From positions 1 through 11,818 of the forward strand of contig CAZSBS010000160.1 in NCBI GenBank assembly GCA_964605095.1: a stretch of 11,818 nucleotides of DNA. Reading direction: 5' to 3'. The notes below the pieces were generated by a model. It was not told the origin of the DNA, did not search any database, and saw nothing but the letters and a program-made list of their open reading frames with translations. Below, in pieces: positions 7,280 to 11,818 of the stretch. How positions within the stretch are numbered: the first letter of the stretch is position 1; every line of letters begins with the position of its first letter. Both the position numbers and the translations under genes were made by a program. Source of the stretch: JAUWQU01 sp964605095 (GTDB lineage Bacteria > Planctomycetota > Phycisphaerae > SM23-33).

Positions 7280-7314
7280 CAAATGCCAAATGCCAAATGC
7301 CAAATGATAAATGC
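7280..7314. repeat. Seven-bp tandem repeat (CAAATGC)
   Basis: Five units lie end to end just after the sulfatase stop: three perfect CAAATGC copies (7280-7300), then CAAATGA and TAAATGC, then degenerate matches to about 7324. It is noncoding and looks like a slippage-prone minisatellite. No function can be read from it. Confidence 0.85.
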
Positions 7315-7390
7315 CATGAATGCCAGATACCTGGGAATACCATACCATTTATCCGTCTTCCTCAGCCTGTCGGCTGCGCGAACTCAGTAA

Positions 7391-7651
7391 CTCAAACTGA
7401 CCGCTTCGGCAGGCGCGAAGGGCCGGTGGCGCATAGCCGAGGGTGACCGAAGGGAACCCCCGGAAAGCTCAATAACAACATGGAGCCCCGATAGGGGCGA
7501 TGGGTGAGTTCGCTTGCGTGCAACGGTTCCATCGCCCCTACCGGGGCTCCATATATTAAGAGCACTCTTCCGGGGGTTCGCGAGTACGCTCACCGCCTCC
7601 CGGCGCACCGGGACTATCGGCCCTTCGGCCTAAAGAACCGGTCAGTTTGAG
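7391..7651. mobile_element. 261-bp nested inverted-repeat element (MITE/REP-like, noncoding)
   Basis: The ends are perfect 13-bp inverted repeats, CTCAAACTGACCG (7391-7403) and its complement (7639-7651). Inside are GAAGGGCC (7417-7424) with GGCCCTTC (7619-7626), then GAACCCCCGGAA (7454-7465) with its exact complement (7568-7579). The innermost arms, 7480-7503 and 7529-7552, are 24 bp each with 23 matches and a 25-nt loop. Each innermost arm also folds on itself (GCCCC-GATA-GGGGC on the left), so a branched structure is possible. No gene is inside and no clear target duplication flanks it. The layout suggests an element moved in trans, but mobility is inferred. Together with the repeat at 7280-7314 it fills most of the 411-bp gap 7265-7675. 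Confidence 0.65.
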
Positions 7652-7675
7652 CAAATACGTTGACGTTATCGGCAG

Positions 7676-7939
7676 CTATTTCTGCTGGGGACGCTCCCGT
7701 ATCGGGCGAGCCGCGCGGCGGGCTTCCATCGCCTTGCGGGCTGCGGCGCGCTCTTCATCGTTCAGCTTGCCGTCGCCGTCCTTGTCAAATTCCTTCCTGA
7801 TCTTCTCGCGAAGTGCCCCGCCATCGCCGTCCGGTCGGGGCTTGGCTGCGCGGCGGGCTTCCATCGCCTTGCGGGCTGCGGCAAGTTCTTCCTCGTTGAG
7901 CTTGCCGTCGCCGACCCGCCATTGTTCTCTCTGGGCCAA
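7676..7939 (-). pseudogene. 5'-truncated EF-hand repeat protein
   Basis: About 75 residues of recognisable EF-hand protein end in ERPQQK. One loop is complete, FDKDGDGKLNDEE (Asp, Asp, Asp, Gly and Glu ligands). The upstream copy survives only from GDGKLNEEE on, with unrelated residues (QREQWRV) where FDKD should be. The two copies are a 45-codon tandem duplication: 35 nt at 7713-7747 are identical to 7848-7882. Each copy continues AAARKAMEARRAA. No in-frame ATG with a ribosome site is found. The listed 5' end is a TTG without a ribosome site and only marks where the frame stops resembling the family. Related planctomycete proteins are secreted calcium binders; this copy has no signal peptide and is probably dead. 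The next 160 bp (7940-8100) hold no gene. Confidence 0.55.
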
Positions 7940-8024
7940 ACGCAGCCGGAGCCGGGGTATTTTGAATGCAAAAAAAAATCGGAGAATCAGACCAATAAGC
8001 AAAGACGAACCCGCCCGCGGGCAC

Positions 8025-8069
8025 GCAGGCCCCTTGCACCTGCCCCTGAGGGGTCCCTTGCATGCCTGC
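8025..8069. repeat. Small inverted repeat downstream of the prolyl isomerase gene
   Basis: GCAGGC (8025-8030) and GCCTGC (8064-8069) enclose two direct copies of CCCTTGCA and a central CCCCTGAGGGG palindrome. It lies 31 bp beyond the stop of the leftward isomerase gene. A stem there could stabilise the transcript end, but no T run follows directly; the T9 run on the minus strand is at 7978-7970. It could equally be a repeat remnant. Confidence 0.35.
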
Positions 8070-8100
8070 TGAAGAGGAGGCGCTCCCACGCCCGCCGCCC

Positions 8101-8922
8101 TTACTCTACTTCTTCGATCGTCGCTGACTCTTTGAGCTTGTCGACGAAGGCGTCGACGGCCTCGCCTTGGCGCTGGCGGGTAAGCTCGTTTACCAGGTGG
8201 TCGCGGACCTGCTCGAATGGCAGCGGCTGGCTTTCGCGGCGTTCCAGGACCTTGACAATGTGATAGCCAAACTGCGTCAGGAAAATGTCGCTGACGTCGC
8301 CGGGCTGCATTTTGAAGACGATGTCCTCGAACTCCTCGACCATCTGCCCGCGCGGGAACCAGCCCAGGTCGCCGCCCTGGCCCGGGCAGTCGGAAATGCG
8401 GTTGGCCAACTCCTCGAACGACGAGCCGCCGGCAAGCTCCATCTGGATGCTCAGGATCGCCTCGTAGGCGGCCTTCTTGTCGGTCCGCCCGTCAACGTGC
8501 TTGACAATGTGGCTGGCGTGGACCATCTCGGGGGTTATGAACTGCTCGGCGCCTTCCTCGTAGGCCGCGCGAAGCTCCTCCTCCGTCGGCTCGGGCATGT
8601 CCTGCACACCCTCGGACATCAGGCGGTCGATCCGCACCTGGAGCTCGATGTCGGCCTTGACCTGCTCGGGCGGGGTCTCGCCGGCCTGCTCGCGGACGCG
8701 CTCGTATATCTCGTCGATCTGCTCGGCCGGGATCTCGACGTCCATCGCCCGGGCCGCCTGCTGGACGATTGCGCGCTCGACGAGGTTTTCCCTGGCCCAC
8801 TGCTCAAGTTGGCCCGGCTCGCCCTGGCCCTCGACGTACTGCTCGTAGTGCGGGCGAAGGGCCTCGACTTCCGCGCCGATCTCCGCCTGCTCGATCCGCT
8901 GCCCGTTGACGACAATAGCCAT
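8101..8922 (-). CDS. Parvulin-type peptidyl-prolyl isomerase (PpiC/SurA-like), cytoplasmic
   Basis: A 273-residue acidic protein. The ATG at 8922 has GGAG 6 nt upstream, and the protein starts MAIVVNGQRIEQAEI with no signal peptide or lipobox. Residues 1-110 form a helical SurA_N-like chaperone region, including the stretch QIDEIYERVREQ. Residues about 133-229 are a rotamase domain with the usual landmarks: VHASHIVKHVDG, GGDLGWFPRGQMVEEFED, MQPGDVSDIF and QFGYHIVKVLERR. A helical tail, FEQVRDHLVNELTRQRQ, follows. The family speeds cis-trans isomerisation at proline and often acts as a chaperone. Most relatives of this layout are periplasmic, so the missing signal is notable. It lies 95 bp after the aminotransferase gene and has a promoter-like sequence of its own. 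Confidence 0.9.
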   Translation of the reverse strand: MAIVVNGQRIEQAEIGAEVEALRPHYEQYVEGQGEPGQLEQWARENLVERAIVQQAARAMDVEIPAEQIDEIYERVREQAGETPPEQVKADIELQVRIDRLMSEGVQDMPEPTEEELRAAYEEGAEQFITPEMVHASHIVKHVDGRTDKKAAYEAILSIQMELAGGSSFEELANRISDCPGQGGDLGWFPRGQMVEEFEDIVFKMQPGDVSDIFLTQFGYHIVKVLERRESQPLPFEQVRDHLVNELTRQRQGEAVDAFVDKLKESATIEEVE

Positions 8923-8966
8923 TAGCTTCTCCAGCTTCGATGATAAAGGTCTTCTCACAACCGTCC

Positions 8967-8996
8967 AGTATAAGGGTCTAACCCCATGCAAACCAA
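8967..8996 (-). promoter_or_regulatory. Possible promoter of the prolyl isomerase gene, with palindrome in the spacer
   Basis: On the minus strand TTGGTT (8996-8991) and TATACT (8972-8967) are 18 bp apart, giving a leader of about 38 nt. The spacer holds the palindrome GGGT-CTA-ACCC (8974-8984), a possible operator. The -35 hexamer matches the one proposed for the purF promoter at 678-706. Confidence 0.4.
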
Positions 8997-9017
8997 ACGG
9001 TCCCGTGGATTCCCCGC

Positions 9018-10130
9018 CTACGCCAGCTTGCGGAGTATTTCCAGCCCTTGGGTGAGCTTCTCGTCGCTGGTGGCGTAGGAGATGCGGAAGTGGGTGTCCC
9101 GCGAACTGAACACCTTGCCGGGGATAATGAGCACGTTGTTGGCGATGGCCTTTTCGACAAAGGCCGTCGCGTTACCTCCGGGCGCCGGCACGAAGGCGTA
9201 GAAGGCGCCGCCGGGCTTGATGAGGCCGAACTTCTCGCCAAGGGCGGCGTAGACCATGTCCCGCTTGCGGGTGTAAGCGGCGATGTGGCTGGACATGTCC
9301 GTATCGAGGGCCACCACCGACGCCGCCTGGGCCATAGACGGCGCGCAGACAAAGCTGTACTGCTGGAGCATGGTCATCTTCTCGATGATATTGGCGGGGC
9401 CCGCACACCAGCCCATCCGCCAGCCGGTCATGCCATAGCTCTTGGAAAAGCCCCGCATCAGCAGCGTGTTCTCGTAGAACGAGGCGATCGACAAGAACGG
9501 CTCGTCGTAGCAGAAGAAGTTGTAGATCTCGTCGCTGAGCACCAGCAACTCGCGCCGGGCGGCGAGATCGGCGATGTCTTTGAGCTCCTGCTCGGAGTAG
9601 ACCACGCCGGTGGGATTTGCCGGCGAGTTGATCATGAGCAGGCGGGTGCGGTCGGTGATGGCGTCGGCGATTCGGTTGACGTCCGGGCGGAAGTCCGGGT
9701 AGGTGTCCACTGGCACGCACGCCCCGCCGCAGAGGTTCGTCAGGTGGGCGTACATCACGAAGTAGGGATCGGCGAAGATCACCTCGTCGCCGGGGTTGAC
9801 GGTTGTCAGCAGGGCCAGCATCAGCGCCCCGCTGACTCCGGAGGTGATGAGGTAGGGCCGATCATCGGCCCAGCCGAACTCCCGGCGGCACGCGGCGCCC
9901 ACGGCCTGACGCAGCTCCGCCAGGCCCTGGGTCTGCGTGTAGTGGTTTAGCCCAGCGCGGATTGCCTCTATGGCCTTGTCCTTGATGGGCTCGGGCACGT
10001 CGAAGTCGGGCTGGCCGATCGAAAGGTTGATCGGGTCGGCCATCTTCGCCGCCAGGTCGAAGACCTTGCGGATTCCGGATGCGTCCAGCAGCCGCATCCT
10101 CTCGGCAATGGCGAAGCAATCCCTGGGCAT
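9018..10130 (-). CDS. Class I/II PLP-dependent aminotransferase (aspartate aminotransferase fold)
   Basis: A 370-residue cytoplasmic enzyme. The ATG at 10130 begins MPRDCFAIAERM, 10 bp after the stop of the small basic protein gene, so translation may be coupled; the ribosome site is weak. The frame is open further upstream only because it runs through that gene out of register. Landmarks are NLSIGQPDFDVPEP (35-48), HYTQTQGLAELR (63-74), NSPANPTG (168-175, Asn172), SDEIY (199-203, Asp200 and Tyr203 contact PLP), RGFSKSYGMTGWRMGW (226-241, catalytic Lys230) and HFRISYA (347-353, Arg349 binds the substrate carboxylate). The family moves amino groups between amino acids and 2-oxo acids. Aspartate, alanine or aromatic substrates are all possible. 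hisD lies further upstream on the same strand, but nothing shows a role in histidine synthesis. Confidence 0.93.
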   Translation of the reverse strand: MPRDCFAIAERMRLLDASGIRKVFDLAAKMADPINLSIGQPDFDVPEPIKDKAIEAIRAGLNHYTQTQGLAELRQAVGAACRREFGWADDRPYLITSGVSGALMLALLTTVNPGDEVIFADPYFVMYAHLTNLCGGACVPVDTYPDFRPDVNRIADAITDRTRLLMINSPANPTGVVYSEQELKDIADLAARRELLVLSDEIYNFFCYDEPFLSIASFYENTLLMRGFSKSYGMTGWRMGWCAGPANIIEKMTMLQQYSFVCAPSMAQAASVVALDTDMSSHIAAYTRKRDMVYAALGEKFGLIKPGGAFYAFVPAPGGNATAFVEKAIANNVLIIPGKVFSSRDTHFRISYATSDEKLTQGLEILRKLA

Positions 10131-10140
10131 TTCAGCGCGA

Positions 10141-10506
10141 TCAGCCCTTCTTGCCCTTGGCCGGGGCACCCTTGGCGGGTTTGGCAGTCGGGGCACCCTT
10201 GGCGGGTACGCCCTTGGCGGCCGGGGCACCCTTGGCGGCAGCGCCCTTGGCGCCCGCGGCTGGGGCGGCAGCGCCCGCTGCCGGCGCGCCGGCAACGACT
10301 TCGGCGTCCTCGGCCTTCTCTTCCTTCTTGGCCTTCTGTCCGGCCCTGGAGTGCTTGACAGCCACCTTGGGCAGACCCATCGGGCTGTTGCCGGCCGGGT
10401 CGAACTTGCCTTCTTCCACAAGAGTCGCGATCCGCTCGGCACGGGTCAAAACACTCCTATGCCGCGCCATCGCGCCACCAATCCTAAGCGACCTGTCCAA
10501 CGTCAT
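10141..10506 (-). CDS. PVC-type small basic protein with a long Ala/Lys/Pro tail
   Basis: A 121-residue protein. The ATG at 10506 has GGAG 9 nt upstream. Residues 1-51 carry the conserved core: MTLDRSLRIGGAMARHR, SVLTRAERIATLVEEGKF and MGLPKVAVKH. This matches my memory of the Chlamydia/Verrucomicrobia small basic protein family (TIGR04137), spread through PVC bacteria and of unknown function. After a charged KAKKEEKAEDAE stretch (58-69), residues about 70-121 are low complexity: Ala-rich, then repeated AKGAP-like units ending in GKKG. That tail resembles histone H1-like and ribosome-associated extensions and suggests nucleic-acid contact, which is inference. The tail DNA is made of near-repeats and probably varies in length between strains. 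The stop lies 10 bp before the aminotransferase start. Confidence 0.82.
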   Translation of the reverse strand: MTLDRSLRIGGAMARHRSVLTRAERIATLVEEGKFDPAGNSPMGLPKVAVKHSRAGQKAKKEEKAEDAEVVAGAPAAGAAAPAAGAKGAAAKGAPAAKGVPAKGAPTAKPAKGAPAKGKKG

Positions 10507-10520
10507 CTCTCTGTGCTCCG

Positions 10521-10559
10521 TAAAACAATGCCCCCCGACCTGGGGGGCGTCCTGTTTTA
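10521..10559. terminator. Symmetrical GC hairpin with A/T flanks (bidirectional terminator or leader hairpin)
   Basis: GCCCCCC (10530-10536) and GGGGGGC (10542-10548) form a 7-bp stem with a 5-nt loop. TAAAACA (10521-10527) and TGTTTTA (10553-10559) flank it as a second perfect inverted pair. Leftward transcripts from the gene ending at 10617 would meet the stem and then ATTGTTTTA, a moderate terminator. It also sits only 15 bp before the small basic protein start, so it could instead be part of that gene's leader. Confidence 0.5.
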
Positions 10560-10616
10560 ATCTTCCACCGCCGCCGGCCTGCAAGACCCTTCCGCGACGC
10601 GGGGGCCCCGCACCAT

Positions 10617-11420
10617 TTACTTCTTGGCCGGCTGCGCTCGATAAACCTCGAACCACGGATCATACTTGCCGTCTCTCTGCTGACGGAAATCGTACCTCTT
10701 ATACTGCGCATTGTATTTCTTGCCAAGGGCTTCTATTTTTCTGCCGTAATTCAGGGCCTCGGCGCTGCTCGAGGAATCGAAAGGCCGCAGCGACCAGACA
10801 ATGAACCGCGACCTGCCCGTCTTGGCCAAAGTGTGCGTAGCCACAGTCGCCGGCTCGTCATGCTGGGCACACCACGCTCTTATCTGCTCGGCCTCGACTT
10901 GGTCCTCCTTGCTCGCGCCGACAAGAGACTGGATCACCAGGTAATACTTGCCCGAAACCCGCGCCGCCGTCGAGGCCTGCGCTTCTGCTACCGGGGTGCC
11001 CGACTTGGCGACGCCTGGGCCTGCCACCACATGCTGGCCCAACGGCACCTTGTTCGCCATCGTCGCGTTCGCCGCCGGCTTGGCCGGGCTGGGGGCCGAG
11101 GCAAGGCTGTATCCAATCCATACCGACACGATAAGCACCAGCACCAGCACCGCCGCCGCCAGCAACAAATGCGTGTAACTTAGTTTGAGCGTAAGCTGCC
11201 CGCCCGCGCCCGAGGCAAGGCTGGACCATGCCCGCGACGCCGCGCCGGGCACTGCCGGCTGGGCCGTCGGAACCGTCGGCACCGTCGGGGGGCCAGGAGG
11301 AAGCTCCTGCGCGTCAGCCGTACCCTTGGCGCCCATCCACGGGGGCACGTTCAGGTTAGCATCGCTGCGCCGCTTCGTGATAACCTCGAACAGCGCAATC
11401 GAGTCCTTCCGCTTGGCCAC
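10617..11420 (-). CDS. Single-TM protein with SPOR-like C-terminal region, function unknown
   Basis: A 267-residue protein. The start is GTG with GGGAG 7 nt upstream and gives MAKRKDSIALFEVITKRR, a basic N-terminal motif. A disordered Pro/Thr/Val stretch (about 40-60, with PTVPTVPTAQP) leads to one membrane helix (about 84-105). The orientation is probably N-terminus in the cytoplasm, C-terminus outside. An Ala/Pro linker follows, then a folded region of about 110 residues starting GKYYLVIQSLVGASKEDQ (158-175). YYLVIQSL resembles the first strand of SPOR domains, which bind denuded peptidoglycan, and the spacing of later strands (FIVWSLRPF) is compatible. The SPOR assignment is tentative. A good promoter lies just upstream, and the hairpin at 10521-10559 lies downstream, so it may be its own unit. 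Confidence 0.75.
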   Translation of the reverse strand: MAKRKDSIALFEVITKRRSDANLNVPPWMGAKGTADAQELPPGPPTVPTVPTAQPAVPGAASRAWSSLASGAGGQLTLKLSYTHLLLAAAVLVLVLIVSVWIGYSLASAPSPAKPAANATMANKVPLGQHVVAGPGVAKSGTPVAEAQASTAARVSGKYYLVIQSLVGASKEDQVEAEQIRAWCAQHDEPATVATHTLAKTGRSRFIVWSLRPFDSSSSAEALNYGRKIEALGKKYNAQYKRYDFRQQRDGKYDPWFEVYRAQPAKK

Positions 11421-11474
11421 TTGTTTGCTCCCTATCCGCCGGCCGGTAGTCCCGCCGACACACTGAACATATGA

Positions 11475-11503
11475 ATGCTACCCCCCCATCGCCTCAAAGT
11501 CAA
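11475..11503 (-). promoter_or_regulatory. Sigma-70-like promoter for the single-TM protein gene
   Basis: On the minus strand TTGACT (11503-11498) and TAGCAT (11480-11475) are separated by 17 bp. Transcription would start near 11468, about 48 nt before the GTG at 11420. It lies between the hisD stop and this gene, so this gene need not depend on hisD transcription. Confidence 0.5.
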
Positions 11504-11534
11504 GGATGGATCGTCGGTTAGTCCAGATTAGTAA

Positions 11535-11818
11535 CTAAGAGCCAGGACCTCTCTTGCCCGCCTCCAGGCGGACACGCACCGCGCTGGCGTGCGCTGTCAG
11601 TCCTTCCCGCCGGGCGAAGTCCGCCACGTCAGGCCCGTCGGCATCCAGGCTGGCGGCGTCGTAGCAGGTCACACTCGACGCCTTGAGGAAGTCGTTGCAA
11701 CTCAGCGGGCCAAAGAAACGGGCCGTGCCGCCTGTCGGCAGAACGTGGCTGGGCCCGGCATAGTAGTCGCCCAGCGGCACCGGAGTATGCGGGCCGAGGA
11801 AGATCGCGCCGGCGTGGC
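11535..11818 (-). CDS. hisD: Histidinol dehydrogenase, C-terminal part, partial
   Basis: The last 93 residues are visible, starting HAGAIFLGPHTPVPLG; the gene enters from the right edge. HisD carries out the last two steps of histidine synthesis, oxidising L-histidinol to L-histidine with two NAD+. Landmarks are AGAIFLGPHTP, then GDYYAGPSHVLPTGGTARF, where GDY holds the zinc-ligand Asp and the following His contacts substrate. PLSCNDFLKASS follows, and near the end LTAHASAVRVRL contains the last zinc-ligand His. The family usually has Glu after TP; here there is Val. The stop is followed by 114 bp without a gene that contain the next promoter. No other his gene is in view. Confidence 0.93.
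   Translation of the reverse strand, partial: HAGAIFLGPHTPVPLGDYYAGPSHVLPTGGTARFFGPLSCNDFLKASSVTCYDAASLDADGPDVADFARREGLTAHASAVRVRLEAGKRGPGS

Noticed and set aside
7384..7608. 74-residue open frame on the minus strand inside the palindromic element
   Set aside because: It lies entirely within the inverted-repeat structure and has no family features.
7391..7651. CRISPR array
   Set aside because: The repeats are inverted and nested, not direct and evenly spaced with unique spacers, and no cas gene is present.
8167..8925. 252-residue open frame opposite the prolyl isomerase
   Set aside because: It is the antisense shadow of a clear parvulin gene; the Leu/Val/Asp-rich product matches no family.
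9048..9950. 300-residue open frame opposite the aminotransferase
   Set aside because: It is an antisense shadow; all catalytic motifs are on the minus strand.
9018..11818. A histidine biosynthesis operon including the aminotransferase as HisC
   Set aside because: hisD is separated from the aminotransferase by two unrelated genes and at least one promoter and terminator; the aminotransferase motifs look like the aspartate aminotransferase group.

Overview
The window looks like a GC-rich chromosomal segment from a bacterium of the PVC superphylum, most likely a planctomycete (Phycisphaerae-like). The main pointers are a small basic protein of the PVC-specific type (start MTLDRSLRIGG, then RHRSVLTRAERI and GLPKV), a twin-arginine-exported type I sulfatase, and a fragment of the Asp/Gly- and Ala/Arg-rich EF-hand repeats common in planctomycetes. 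The taxonomy is an inference from family content; there is no rRNA marker here. No tRNA, rRNA, CRISPR array or complete insertion sequence was seen.

Region 1 (1-2433) holds two divergent homologues of amidophosphoribosyltransferase (PurF). The leftward one, cut by the window edge, keeps the N-terminal cysteine nucleophile and the glutamine-binding residues. The rightward one is complete. It keeps the PRPP-binding transferase half and all the cysteines expected for the Fe-S cluster, but has lost every recognisable glutaminase residue. The 366-bp gap between them (616-981) holds a good sigma-70-like promoter for each gene (17-bp spacers). It also holds six 10-11-bp direct repeats (CCCAAATC-type) that stop 4 bp before the -35 box of the rightward gene. 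This is the most interesting part of the window.

Region 2 (2449-4521) is a leftward membrane glycosyltransferase of the ArnT/PMT type, convergent with the PurF-like gene. The 312-bp gap 4522-4833 has a convincing rightward promoter and a terminator-like hairpin in the leader of the next gene, plus a weak leftward promoter.

Region 3 (4834-7264) is a rightward pair: a four-TM protein with a C-terminal zinc ribbon, then a Tat-exported sulfatase 40 bp downstream.

Region 4 (7265-8100) is repeat-rich and has no intact gene. It holds a 7-bp tandem repeat, a 261-bp nested inverted-repeat element with 13-bp perfect ends (MITE/REP-like), a 5'-truncated EF-hand gene and a small inverted repeat.

Region 5 (8101-11818) is entirely leftward. 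In transcription order it reads: C-terminus of histidinol dehydrogenase (hisD, cut by the window edge), a single-TM protein with a SPOR-like C-terminal region, the PVC small basic protein, a class I aminotransferase starting 10 bp after it, and a cytoplasmic parvulin-type prolyl isomerase. Promoter-like sequences precede the single-TM protein and the isomerase.
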